DNA of 64,000 nt from Cepaea nemoralis (Eukaryota; Mollusca; Gastropoda; Stylommatophora; Helicidae), in the NCBI GenBank assembly GCA_014155875.1, contig JACEFZ010004189.1:62001-126000 (forward strand). Reading direction: 5' to 3'. Positions 38,405 to 49,681 of the stretch are shown piece by piece. A model generated the notes under the pieces. That model ran no database searches. It saw only the letters and a list, made by a program, of their open reading frames with translations, and was not told where the DNA came from. The number at the start of each line of letters is the position of its first letter. The first letter of the stretch is position 1. A program made the translations under genes and the position numbers.

Positions 38405-39535
38405 TTGAGTTGAGTCAAGAACCGACATCACTGCACTCAGGACATTCCCATACGTGCTCCGTCCCCTCGTTCAACAGCCAGCGAAGAGTCATACTACTAA
38501 TCGTTCCCACCGCTATCTGATTAAAAGTTCTCCTGGTCTTCCCTTTCAGTTTTGAGATTCTTCCAGATCTCCTGCTGATCCCCCGCAATCTCATTCTTTC
38601 CTCATATGGGCTCTCAATCTGTTCCTCCGCCTTCTCTACCTGCTCCCACAAGCGCACGACCACCTCCCCCTTGTCCATAGGCAACTACCATCAAGAGTTG
38701 CATTCCCTGCTAGCCTATCAGCCTGTTAATTCCCCCATACCCCCGCATGGCCAGAGCAAAACATGCATACAATTCTCACAACCTGTGACCTCTGAAGCGA
38801 CGAGAGCCATTCCACACGAAACATTCCTTTCTCCACCTTGCTAAGCATACTCTTTGAATCCGTAATGAATACAACGTGTATTGCAGTGGTCCCCTCTAGC
38901 CACCGGAATGTCGCTGTTACTGCCTCCACCTTCATTCTCATACTGGAGGTCGTAGTCTCATATGCCAGACTCTCCTTTTTCAAAACTCGCCCATTAGCCT
39001 TTGCAATAAAGACCCAGCCACTACGTCTGTTTCTCACCACTGACCCATCGGTGTAGATGACTATGTCACCTTGATGTGTATTGCTCTGGATCAGCTGTTG
39101 CACGTCAAACTCAGTGCGGCCCGCTTCCCATTCTCTGCACTCACGATCCAGTGTTATTATTACATTGTGCCAGTCCGTTATGTCTTCCGGACCTTCAACC
39201 CACTCTCTTTCACGATTGATGGTCTCTAGGTCACACACCTGACGTAAAGAAAGTTCCACCTGTGCCATCCAGAACCTGCCTCGTCTTAGTCTATGACCTT
39301 TGACCATATCCATTGCTGCATGCAGCGGGTGATCCCTATCTGCGGCAACTCTCAGGTATCATTTGGCCTGAAGGGCCCTATGCCTATCTGTCATTGTTGG
39401 TAGCGCCAGGATATGCCTCATGCATATAATTGATGTGTCCTTTGTGCACCCAAGGATTAACTGCATGGCCGCATTCTGTATGCGCTCCAACCTTTCAAGC
39501 TGGCTTTTTGATAGTGTTAACAGTCCCAACCTTCC
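38405..39535 (-). mobile_element. LINE W: non-LTR retrotransposon with RNase H, 5'-truncated
   Basis: Minus strand, from the end of RT (about 39535, 'RLGLLTLSKSQLERLERIQNA') through an RNase H domain to the 3' end at about 38405. The open frame 38726-39313 holds RNase H with 'IYTDGS' (Asp), 'MRMKVEAV' (Glu), 'ITDSKSML' (Asp) and 'CSGHAGVWGN' (His), so the core acidic residues persist. A stop follows; the tail 'ERMRLRGISRRSGR' and 'HVWECPEC' continues at 38415-38684. LINE RNase H removes RNA after first-strand synthesis. Similar RNase H LINEs are, to my knowledge, common in molluscs. Other fragments are at 35940 and 56889. Confidence 0.82.
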
Positions 39536-39559
39536 TTTAACTAATGAATAGCTAGAAAA

Positions 39560-39577
39560 ATCCCGGACGATCCCCCA
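39560..39577 (-). promoter_or_regulatory. Minus-strand tRNA-Pro primer-binding site
   Basis: The reverse complement, TGGGGGATCGTCCGGGAT, matches the tRNA-Pro PBS at 17 of 18 positions. An LTR would lie to its right on the plus strand; TGTAACAT at 39588 could be its edge. Confidence 0.75.
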
Positions 39578-41612
39578 GTGGGCTTAATGTAACATAAAGG
39601 ATAAGATTGGCTTCCTAGAAGTCACTACAGATTTTAAGAAACTTTTCTGGCCAGTTATCACGATTCTGATGACCAGTAAGTTCCTTGGATTGCTATCTAG
39701 TATAAAGTAACTAATTTACTCCCACTCTTGAGGAGGACATTACACACATTAGAAGTCAAAACACTACACAATATTTAATCTTGACCCTTCAACAGCCGTA
39801 AGGAAATAATACAAATAAACATGAGAACAACTAACAAGAATATCCTACAAGAAGAAGAAATAGTCCGGCCAAGCTCTCAGGTATAATGACTATCAAGTTC
39901 ATCATAAGCTTCCACTAGTCACCGTCTGCATGTCTAGAAGTAGCAACACTCTCACTAGGCACTGTCAGAGTTCCCCCTTCCGATATCATGTGGTGACTTT
40001 AGACAATCCTATTCTTAATCGATAGGTCGGGATTGTTGACTCTTGTAGATCAGCCAAGATGATGCCACTTGACCACTCTTGTTCTTGAAACACTTCCAGA
40101 CGTAAGGTCAAACCTTCTGAGAAATCATGATAGTTGCCCTAGTGTTTATTTATTTAGACTGAGCTCTCGACGCTTATCTGGTGCCACGTTCTAGTTCAAC
40201 ATGTTAAGAACCCTGTCCAGTTAGGCCATTTGCACCATTTGCGGTGCCGATGAACACGGCCTCATGCCAAAATACGCGGGAAACCTATAGTATCTAGTGT
40301 CATTGACTCTCGCCATATTGTACTCACTCTATCACTTCTGTGTTCATAGACCTAACTTCCCTTCGGGAAAAATAAAAACAATTAAGTTCATGTGGTCCGA
40401 TGGGATGCAGAGGTGTTTCCAAGGCACCAGGGCCGGGTTATATACTGGCCAAGATCTATTGACGCGTCCTCGTCGAGCGTCCTAGGCAACAGGTCCCTTC
40501 GGGGTCATGGCTAAAGTCAGTAGGATCGCCGATTCCTCCGAAGTCGGAGAGCGTCTGCCTGTACGGCGAGGAACCACCAGTCTGCACACCAATAAGCCAG
40601 ACATGGGACAACGGATACTCACGCAAAACTCAGGTCCTGTATGACATCACACTGATGTTGGACAACAGGATGCCTTCATCCGACATACAGGACTTCGCGT
40701 TGGAGCTCAAGCCAACGAACACAAGCAAGCAAGCCGATGAGAAGTGCGTATCTTCATGCTGTTTGAAATAGGTACTGGAGCCATAATTTCAGTCAGATAG
40801 TTAATCAGATGAGAGTAACGGTGATCATGTAAATAGGCTTTCTTTATACTATACAGCACTCATACTGACGAAGGTCATTATAATATTAGACCGAAAACAT
40901 TTAGTTCATTCGGAAATATCGTTGACCTAAATAATAGGAGTTTCGTTCACTGCAGAATGACGATGTCACTTGGCGATATCATAGTCCATTGTGATTAAAC
41001 GTTGATCGTTATTCCACAAACCAAATAGGGAGAACATGAAACTAACAACTTGGTGAAAGTCATCAGCCACATCTCACAGTCATACTTGACATTTGACTTT
41101 TCTTTCCGGTAAGCCATCAGAAACATATAGTGTCATCAATTTATATTCATGACTACCTAATCCATTGACATCACTGGCGGACTTGATCAAGGATAGAGCA
41201 TCGTCTAACCAGTGGTCGACTGGAACAGAAAGTCATCTCGACTTATAGAAGCCCAAATCGTTGAGACAGCTCGTGAGGACTAGATCCAATTTATACAAGA
41301 ACCCACCTCATCCCAATCCATTCACACTCTTATCTCACATGCGTAATGATTAGATGTTTAGGTCTCTTTTAGATTTGGGGAAGGAACGTCATCCTTACGT
41401 CACATTAGCAATAGTATTTATGTTGACTAATGTTATTAGTTTATGTTCTACTGAAGAAGAGTAGTGTAGGAATTGTAGGAAACTATCTTCAGTTCACACT
41501 AAAAAGATTAACCCTTCCTACTGTTACCCATTACTAAGTAGAAAAGATATTCTCTTTCATGCAGAATTGCCCCTAAGTAGAAGGTGTAATTTGTTAAAGG
41601 ATTAACTTCATT
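39578..41612 (-). other. Probable LTR of the minus-strand Ty3 element, far end undefined
   Basis: By position next to the PBS, at least the part adjoining 39588 should be the 5' LTR. I cannot find the other LTR or the outer end. A SINE-like element lies inside at 40402-40732. No coding similarity. Confidence 0.35.
40402..40732 (+). mobile_element. Short dispersed repeat, copy 1 (SINE-like)
   Basis: About 331 bases, collinear with 45679-45980, beginning GGGATGCAGAGG and ending in an AAGC repeat (ACACAAGCAAGCAA). It has about 30 bases (near 40544-40574) missing from copy 2. Flanks share only CCGAT, so the TSD is weak. Confidence 0.75.
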
Positions 41613-41625
41613 AATCCATCCCCTG

Positions 41626-41882
41626 CCGGTCTCTCTGGCTGTGGGGTTACAACACTTTCTCTCTGTAATCCCGTTTATCACGCAGAGTCTCGTAGCGGAG
41701 CGAGAGCTGATGCGGTTCGACCCCCGCTCGTGACTTGCGGGATACTGAGCCGGCCGCTCAGAAAGCAATGGCAAACTACTGAGCGTAATCTTGCCAAGAG
41801 ATCAACATACAGCTGAAAGATGCTGGTGTTGACAGCTAAGTCCTGTAAAGGATATGCTTAAAAAAAAATCAAAAAAAAAATA
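41626..41882 (+). mobile_element. tRNA-like SINE, complete
   Basis: Exact 13-bp TSD AATCCATCCCCTG at 41613-41625 and 41883-41895. It contains a B-box-like GGTTCGACCCC (41714-41724), a possible A box TAGCGGAGCGA (41693-41703, closer to the B box than in a normal tRNA), a body with GCAATGGCAAACTACTGA and CTTGCCAAGAGATCA, and an A-rich tail (41860-41881). The B box suggests pol III transcription; mobilisation would be by a LINE. Confidence 0.88.
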
Positions 41883-41895
41883 AATCCATCCCCTG

Positions 41896-42745
41896 ACAAT
41901 CGGATGTAGTAATGAAATGTCCCTATGCTCCCAGGGGATCTAACTCAGTATATAACTAAAGCATTGCAATAGTTGATAGTAGAGTAATAATTTTATTTCC
42001 ACCTTATCATGTGCATACTTAAATTAAAGCTCTTTTGAATATGATATCAATTCAGCCGCTGTAGAAATACAAAGACACTGCAGAATCACTCAGTAGACAC
42101 ATCAAGCTTTCAAACCACTAACTTCTTTAATGAAGATAACACGGTAGGTTAAACTAGCCATTAAAACACTCGGTAATTAGTGTAGTCGTGACCTTTTCAC
42201 CTCTGATTCCGTGCAAAACCGCGGTAGCTTCCCTCGGTAATCGTTTCCTCTAAACTACAATGTTAAGATAAATGACAATTACCTTATCTTAGGAAAACAC
42301 CATCTTGTCCCCATGAGAATTGGCACTGTAGATCCCAAACTAGTCCGCGATTCACGATTTTTCGGCCTAGTGACTGAATATGGTTAGAAATCCCGTGACA
42401 TAATGAGTTGAGCTAAATGCTGCTAATTATTCCTCTTTTTTTTCTAATTTTAAAGTAGAGTTGTATACTTACCAAGGATCCGATAACCAACGCAACCCTT
42501 GTGGAGTTTCCCCGTCTATAAGTATCTCGTGACTCCATTAGACGAAAAATAAATAGGAGAACCCGCTGGGTTTCAGATACAGATACAGATAGGTGTGTTT
42601 GGACGTGCATCATCAAGTAGTGGATTATTCCAAACATTATATCAAGGCTGCACTTTGGAGACATTCAGTCAGTTGACTGGTTACTGCTATAATTCAAACG
42701 TTCACTTCCTTTACTGTAATACTAAGAGTTACAGAGTGAGATGTA
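41896..42745. other. No recognisable feature
   Basis: Spacer between the SINE and the mariner-like remnant; no protein similarity or repeat structure beyond a short CAGATA triplication near 42575. Confidence 0.4.
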
Positions 42746-44312
42746 TTAGGGACGCTCATTTGAAACCAGTTCCAATGGCTTTATTACAAAAGCATGAAAG
42801 AAACACTAACAGGTGTGGTAGAATTAAACAAAGCTTTCATTTTGAATGAATTTTGCACCATGGGTTGGTCAGAAGAAGTCGCCGTAGGCATCCAGGCAAG
42901 CATCCCATTGCTTAGGTAGGCGGCGAATGCCGTCTACAAAAAATAATTGTGGTTGCTCACTGAACAAAGTGATTTCCGCGTTCATTACGTCTGCATCTGT
43001 GTGAAATAGTTGCCCATTGAAAGCTTTTTTTAGAGGTCCGAACAAATGAAAATCACATGGTCACAAATCAGAACTACAGGCTGGATGTTGCAGAATTTCC
43101 TACTTCTTCCCTGCTAATTTAAAAATTAAGTTGCATGTCCTTCACAGGACGTAGCAGTCAACCCCAACATTTTTGCTGCGCGTGATTCCTGGGAAAATTT
43201 TACTTTCAGTAGTTTACCACTGCTTTCTGAACGACCGGTTCCTATACCTTTTTCGGAAAAAAAACCAGCACCGCTGTGTTTCCAACCCAGGTATACGAGC
43301 TCACAAACCGCGTTCGCAAGCCCTTAGCCACAGAGACCGGCTTAGGTAGGCTAATGCTTCCTGCAAAATCTTTGCGACATGCAGACGAGCATTATCGTGT
43401 ATCAAAATCACATCGCGAGAATGCATGCCGGGTCGATTGTTCTTGATGTTTTAAAATTTTTTGCAGCTTGTCTAGTGTTCACACATAGAGGTTAGAGTTG
43501 ATGTTGACACCGGGTTCTTTAGAATCGGCCAACAATAGCCTTTAATGGTCAAAAAATGCGTTCAGCTTAACCTTACCAGCGGAAACCTGTAACTTGAATT
43601 ATTTGGCTTTTGGTGATCCAGCATGCTTCCATTGCATGCTCTCTCTTTTGCTGTCGACTCAAAGTGATGACATCATGATTCATCGCCTGCCACTATGCGG
43701 AAGAGAAATGCATCACCCTCCACTCTGTAACGCAGCAAGTGGTTCAAACACCATCCCATGCGTTCCTATGTTTGGTGGTCTGTCAACATCCATGGTACCC
43801 ACTGTGAACACACCTTCCTTCCGATATTACAGTTTCTTACGAACGACCGTTTGAATTGTCCCAATTGACACATCACATTCTTTCACAAGCGAACGTATGC
43901 TTCGACAACAGTTCATCTGTCCTGCATCAAATTTGGCGATGGTTTTTTCGGTTGCAACAATATGCGCTTGACCCGGCGGTCGAAGATCTGTCGCGAACTC
44001 ACGTCCTTTCCGAAAGATTCTTGCCCAGTCTGTCACTGTTGTCTTTGACACACATTTGTTACCGTCGACTGGTCGACATCTACAAAGGAAAGAAACTGAA
44101 TCACCGCTCTTTGAGCTTCTTTGGACGGATTTCGGATCAAACGACCATTTTCTCAACGGTCAGAAACAGAACCCATGCATCATGGGACGATAAGCACGTG
44201 CTCTTGTATTCATTGGTCAGTACTTATCACATGACTATGCCATGATCATCTTCAGCCTTCACAATTACGCGCTGTGCGGCACGAACGGATTTCAAATGAA
44301 TGCTCATTATAT
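42746..44312 (-). mobile_element. Degenerate mariner-like DNA transposon
   Basis: Minus-strand pieces of a mariner-type transposase. The helix-turn-helix region (43827-44156) has 'VTDWARIFRKGRE' and 'SIGTIQTVVRK'. Further down are 'VAGDESWCHHFES', then 'ILIHDNARLHVAKIL' and, near the C-terminus, 'PCDFHLFGPLKKA' and 'DGIRRLPKQWDACLDAYGDFF'. Many stops and frameshifts kill it. Candidate inverted ends share CATTTGAAA plus GTTC: near 42757-42773 and, reversed, near 44283-44296. A cut-and-paste transposase would act at these ends. The fine boundaries are tentative. Confidence 0.8.
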
Positions 44313-44337
44313 AAATGAGAAACAACACAACACTGAT

Positions 44338-44943
44338 TGTCAACATCCCCAATAAGGCCTTAATAAGGCAATAGGAGTTAACACTAGTCTAGTAGGGGGA
44401 CACCAGACAGGAGAGACACGAGCGCTATTAATAGCCTCACAAGGAGACACAATTGTGTCAGACCAGAGGTCGAGGAGTACAAGTGAGCGAGGGCTTTCCC
44501 CAAGCAATTGGGAAGCTTGTCCTTGCGAGTACCGTGAAGGACCCGGTTACTCGTACTCACAGGCCAGCGTGCTGGCGAGACCATGCACGCAATAATAGCT
44601 GCTGCACGGAGAAGAGTGTCCGTGCTTGTCCACGCAATGTGTAGCGTGTGAACAGACTGACTGGAGACGGTAGAGAGAGCAGACGTATCCTTGACCAATG
44701 CTTTAGTTTCTAGGCAATAGGCAAACATAGGGCTGTTCATTTAGATTGTGAAATACTAGCATCATCTATCATCATGTCAATGCATTCATGTTGTATGTTG
44801 ATGATGAAGTACAACGCTCGTAGAGCCATTCAAATGTCGGCTCTGAATAAATTGCATTCCTTTCGCAAATGTCACGAGTTGTTATTTCGTGCAGTGCGAA
44901 AGTAGGGGACTCTTGATAATCTGCAGCGCACAAGTCGCTGACA
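44338..44943 (+). repeat. 5' LTR (606 bp)
   Basis: Starts TGTCAACATCCCC and ends GTCGCTGACA. AATAAA lies near 44848. Same length as the 3' LTR. Confidence 0.95.
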
Positions 44944-44945
44944 GG

Positions 44946-45150
44946 CTAGACCCCGAATTGGTGTCAGAATATGTGAACCAACGCCAATAATACAGACCCC
45001 GAATTGGTGTCAGAATATGTGAACCAACGCCAATAATACGGTGAACCGAGGCTAGACCCCGAATTGGTGTCAGAACACAGTGAACCAACGCCAGCAGCAC
45101 AATTACTGTCAGATTACAGTGAAGCAACGCTTCTGAGCAGGCATTTGTTG
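44946..45150 (+). repeat. Triplicated primer-binding-site region
   Basis: The string ACCCCGAATTGGTGTCAGAA occurs three times, with TGGTGTCAGAA starting at 44959, 45005 and 45065, followed each time by a GTGAACCAACGCC block. A weaker fourth block is at about 45107. TGGTGTCAGAA resembles a PBS for tRNA-Leu; the first copy is 15 bases from the LTR, farther than usual. Confidence 0.75.
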
Positions 45151-45678
45151 TAATATTCAACGAACAGTTAACGCCAGCAGGCAAGTGGTACTATGAACCA
45201 CTGAACGAACGCTAGCTATCGATTGATATTACAAAAGTCTGAACCAACATCAGTTCATTGCACGATTCAACATCATTGCTGTGTGATATATTTAAAAGTA
45301 ATGCACATTTGTTTCTATACATGCCATAAATAAATTTTTTGTTGTGATAAACTTTACGATCAGCAATTTGTGAAATGTCAACCACAATTGAAGCAAATTA
45401 AATCGCTAAAGTGTGAAATTCTACAAATATTAATTTAGAAAGTGTGTTATTATACTAAAAGCAATTGAAATGTATAAAATCATCAGTGAACATTACCATC
45501 GTAATCACCGTGTACATTTCATTGCATGTGATACAGCCATCAATGTCACCATTATACGAAGTCAGTAAATAGATTAGAACGAAGCCTAGAACGAAGTTAC
45601 GCCAGAGTCAAGCAGCGAAGACAAGACGACATCAACGGTCATACGACTAATCATCTCACTTATCATCTAACAATCATT

Positions 45679-45980
45679 GGGACGCAGAGGTGTTTCCAAG
45701 GCACCAGGGCCGGGTTATATACTGGCCAAGACCTATTGACGCGTCCTCACCGAGCGTCCTGGGCAACAGGTCCCTTCGGGGTCCTGGCTGAAGTCAATAG
45801 GATCGCCGATTCCTCCGAAGTTCCACCAGTCTGCACACCAATAAGCCAGATATGGGACAACGGATACTCACGCAAACCTCAGGTCCTGTATGACATCACA
45901 CTGATGTTGGACAACAGGATGCCTTCATCCGACATACAGGACTTTGCGTTGGAGCTCAAGCCAACGAACACAAGCAAGCA
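45679..45980 (+). mobile_element. Short dispersed repeat, copy 2 (SINE-like), in the Ty3 leader
   Basis: 302 bases flanked by an exact 14-bp TSD ATCTAACAATCATT (45665-45678, 45981-45994). It matches 40402-40732 and ends in (AAGC)n. The TSD proves retroposition into the untranslated leader of the young Ty3 element. I see no clear pol III boxes and do not know the source gene. Confidence 0.88.
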
Positions 45981-46423
45981 ATCTAACAATCATTCAGACG
46001 ATCATATCATTCATCCATTAATACCATTTATCACTATCTATCACATTTTCGTTCATCATTCGCATGAAATATGAGCTTGTAATAACAACTTATCGAAATA
46101 TGAAATATTTGATGAAATATGATGAAATATGAACTTGTATTGACAACGTAAGCTTGTATCTAATTTTTGCTGCTCTACTAACCAGAAGCAGCCCTTGTGT
46201 GATCAAGTCAAACCAGTGTGTATGTGTGAAAGACAGCGGTGGAACATCCCTGTACCGTACTTTCCAAAGAATTAGATGAGTATATTTTCCGAATATTTTG
46301 GTATGCTCTAACTTAATCATGCATCTTCTTTTTCAGTAAAGATGTACACTTACTAACACATTATTATAAACTATTGTATGAATATTATTATATTATCATT
46401 TTGAACTAACATTACGCCACAAA

Positions 46424-49400
46424 ATGGCGTCACTAAATGAATGTATACAGGCGGGCATCGCAATGGGCCATACTGGTGATAAATTAGAAAAGTGGGCGGA
46501 TCAAAAGTATAAAGAAGAAATAGCTCGCATGGAAAAGAAAGCTGCTCTTGAAAGAGACGAAAGAGCATTAGAAAGGCAACATCAAAAAGAAATGAAAGAG
46601 GTCGAGGAAGTTACCAAACATAAACAATTAGAGTCGGATCAAGCTATCAAACAGAAACAGTTAGACTTAGAGCATGCTAATAAACAAGCAGAGGAAGCCA
46701 CCAAACAAAAGCAGATACAAGTAGATTCAGAGACTAGACTAAAGATGAAGGAAATGGAGGTAGATTCTAACATACAAATAGCCTCTAGCAAACAAAAGAG
46801 CCAAGAAGAACAGAACAAATTTAGTAAGTACAAGGGCCTTATCAAACCATACAGTGTAGGTGATTCAATCAGCGCATGGACTGAAAACATAGAGTTCCAA
46901 CTAAAAACACAGAAAATACCTTTAGAGGATTGGGCAATGATTTACATGAGGAATCTGAGTGGGGAGCCTTTAAAAGTAATAGAATCCATACCGACAGAGC
47001 TTAGAAACAATTATCAATACATACACGATAGGATAATGCAACATTTTCTTTTGGACGCTACTGGGTACCAAATTCAATTCTCACAGATTAAGCCAAAAGC
47101 AACTGAAACCTTCTTAGACTACATTTCTAACGTGCAGAGCACATTTAAAAAGTGGACTAGAGCTGCTAAAGTAGGTAACAGCTATGAAAAACTAGAAGAG
47201 CTGATGGTAATGGACAAAGTCATTTCTACCGTTCCTACCCCTTTTGCAAAGTTCTTACAACAGTCATATATTGATTCCATTCAACAATTAGAGAAACGGG
47301 GGTCAGCTTATTTTTCATCTAATCGGGACATATTTAAAACTACATCACATGACACAGAAATTATAGCTTTTGCAGATAAAGTTCCTGATAGATCCTACAA
47401 CCAGAAAGATTATCGTAAAAAGGCCAAACCATATCAGAAACCACCTCGATGTAATTATTGCAATCTTTTTCATCCAACTTATTCGATGTGTGATAAGAAC
47501 CCCACATATCCATCACACCTAGAAGCAGTGTTAAAGAAGCAAGAAAGCAGAAGATTATCCTTTAAACGTGCTGTAAAATGTTATTTTTGTTCAAGTTATG
47601 GCCACTATAGCAATAGGTGTCCTGGGAGACAGAGAATGAAGGCAAACAATGCAGCACTCATCGATACATCATCAGACGATGAGAGTGACATTGATCCAGA
47701 ACTTGTGAATGTATTGCCAACGAATGAATGTCAGAGTGTATCATTAGCAACCGATATTTTAGACTTTAAGAAATGTAAAGTATGCCATCAGTTTCATGCG
47801 GATGGGAGATTAAAATGTGGACACGTAATATCATGTTCAAATGAAGAAGCTAACGCAGCATGTGCCTCCAGAGGTAAACTTAAGTTCTACGATGCACTGG
47901 TCAATGGGCAACCATGCCAATGCTTAGTTGATAGCGGAAGCACTATACTGGGGTTAAGGAGAGAACTTGCTAGACCAGAAGATTATACGGGTGAATTTGT
48001 CAAATGCCGTACTTTCTCTGGAACCATCGAGAAATATCCACTGGCAAAAGCGCATATCAATACCCCGTTCCTTACCGGCACATTTACGTGCGCTATCCTC
48101 CAAGATCCATGTACGGATCTTATTTTAGGATGCCTAGATGCATTGAAAGAATGTACAGACGACAACATTAAAACCTGGAAAGAAACACACATGGACAACG
48201 CTGTAACTAAGTCAGATACAGAAACAAACTATACTGACTTACAAAGTGAAACGCTAGAGCTATTAACACCAAGCGGTGCAGATACCAACACTACTCGACA
48301 AAAGTTGATCGAGGCACAAAGCACCGACCAAACAATCACACCATATTTTAACTTGTTGTGTGAGCGAAAGAAAGTTTCTAAAAATTCTTCCTGGTACTTT
48401 AAAAAGGTTAACGGAATTCTCATGCGTTATTATACATATAATAACCATGAAATTCAGCAGACGGTGTTACCTATAACATACCGACAAAATGTGCTAAAAA
48501 GCGCACATGAATCACCGTTTGCTGAACATTTGGGCTATCATAAAACGCGAGCCAGAATTCTATCACAATTTTACTGGCCGAAATTCAGTTCGGACATAAA
48601 ATCTTTCTGTCGCTCTTGTACTGTTTGTCAACATCGTGTACGAAAGAAAACGCATGTAAAGGGCGAAGTGCAACGGTCAGTAACAGCATCTAGACCACTT
48701 GATGGTATAGCGGTCGATATTGCTGGACCCCTAATACAGGGCTCGGGTAATGGAAACCACAACTATCTAAATAACAGTGCGAAAACAAGTCACCTTAAAC
48801 CAAACCAGAAGGTTGTGATTCGACTACCTGAGAAACATATGTCACTAACATCTTGGCAAGAGCTTCTCATCGTTGAACATAAAATATCAGATGTGGATCA
48901 TGAAATATCGATAAAAGGACACTTAGAGATATTTCATATCAACATACTGAAACCATACTTTTTACGACAACAACAGACAGACGAACATATTGCACCATCA
49001 CCAAGCAATGAGACGACAGACATACACATCACAACTTCACTAGATAGGGCGACACACGACAACGACAACGCAAACACACTTAGCCAGATAACAGCACACA
49101 CAGCTAGCACCACAACAATATTGTACGAGACACACGAGGACAAGATGAAATTACCACTTCCTACGGTAGATTCAACTGCGACCAGTATTTCGACTTATAG
49201 AGATAACATATGCAGTCATACGAAAGACAAGACAAAACAATTACTGAAACTTCGACAAGTCTTCGACAGGTTGCGATTGTTTGGGCTCACAGCGAAGCCG
49301 TCCAAAGTAGAGTTGGGCATGGAACAAATTGACTTCCTGGGTCATACCATCTGCAGGGGCCAATTGAAAACTGATGACAGAATCGTCACTAAGATTCTGA

Positions 49401-49681
49401 ATTTGACAATGCCAACGACCAAGAAACAGGTCCGAAGTTTACTCGGTCTGGTGAACTACTATAGTAAATTTATTCCAAATTTGGCGGAAATCACCAGTGT
49501 TTTTTCTAACATCTTAAAAGCTTCGGCTAAATTGTCTGTAAAAGATGCAGGATTAATTAGTGCTTTATCAAAATTGAAACATCTTTTCAGCTTTTTCCAC
49601 CTATCCTTCGTATGCCTAATCCAAAACTCACTTATTTCTTACGCACAGATGCGAGTGCCATGTCCATATCTAGGATACTAG
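46424..49681 (+). CDS. Gag-protease-integrase-RT polyprotein with internal deletions (1085 aa)
   Basis: One open frame. Residues 1-135: charged coiled coil. About 140-330: capsid with SCAN-like features ('KLEELMVMDKVI'). Zinc knuckles: a variant at 343 ('CNYCNLFHPTYSMC') and a canonical CX2CX4HX4C at 386 ('CYFCSSYGHYSNRC'). Protease: 'CLVDSGSTILG', catalytic Asp about 503. Integrase zinc domain about 693-740 ('EHLGYHK', 'CRSCTVCQH'); core starts with 'AVDIAGPL' (about 762), then jumps to the C-terminal part ('LEIFHINILKPYF'), so the second Asp and the Glu are absent. From about 945: only the RT thumb/connection ('IDFLGHTI', 'LLGLVNYYSKFIPNL'); the RT palm is gone. Gag and protease look intact; the pol deletions keep the frame. 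Start chosen as the first Met ahead of the coiled coil, parallel to 18539. Confidence 0.88.
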   Translation: MASLNECIQAGIAMGHTGDKLEKWADQKYKEEIARMEKKAALERDERALERQHQKEMKEVEEVTKHKQLESDQAIKQKQLDLEHANKQAEEATKQKQIQVDSETRLKMKEMEVDSNIQIASSKQKSQEEQNKFSKYKGLIKPYSVGDSISAWTENIEFQLKTQKIPLEDWAMIYMRNLSGEPLKVIESIPTELRNNYQYIHDRIMQHFLLDATGYQIQFSQIKPKATETFLDYISNVQSTFKKWTRAAKVGNSYEKLEELMVMDKVISTVPTPFAKFLQQSYIDSIQQLEKRGSAYFSSNRDIFKTTSHDTEIIAFADKVPDRSYNQKDYRKKAKPYQKPPRCNYCNLFHPTYSMCDKNPTYPSHLEAVLKKQESRRLSFKRAVKCYFCSSYGHYSNRCPGRQRMKANNAALIDTSSDDESDIDPELVNVLPTNECQSVSLATDILDFKKCKVCHQFHADGRLKCGHVISCSNEEANAACASRGKLKFYDALVNGQPCQCLVDSGSTILGLRRELARPEDYTGEFVKCRTFSGTIEKYPLAKAHINTPFLTGTFTCAILQDPCTDLILGCLDALKECTDDNIKTWKETHMDNAVTKSDTETNYTDLQSETLELLTPSGADTNTTRQKLIEAQSTDQTITPYFNLLCERKKVSKNSSWYFKKVNGILMRYYTYNNHEIQQTVLPITYRQNVLKSAHESPFAEHLGYHKTRARILSQFYWPKFSSDIKSFCRSCTVCQHRVRKKTHVKGEVQRSVTASRPLDGIAVDIAGPLIQGSGNGNHNYLNNSAKTSHLKPNQKVVIRLPEKHMSLTSWQELLIVEHKISDVDHEISIKGHLEIFHINILKPYFLRQQQTDEHIAPSPSNETTDIHITTSLDRATHDNDNANTLSQITAHTASTTTILYETHEDKMKLPLPTVDSTATSISTYRDNICSHTKDKTKQLLKLRQVFDRLRLFGLTAKPSKVELGMEQIDFLGHTICRGQLKTDDRIVTKILNLTMPTTKKQVRSLLGLVNYYSKFIPNLAEITSVFSNILKASAKLSVKDAGLISALSKLKHLFSFFHLSFVCLIQNSLISYAQMRVPCPYLGY

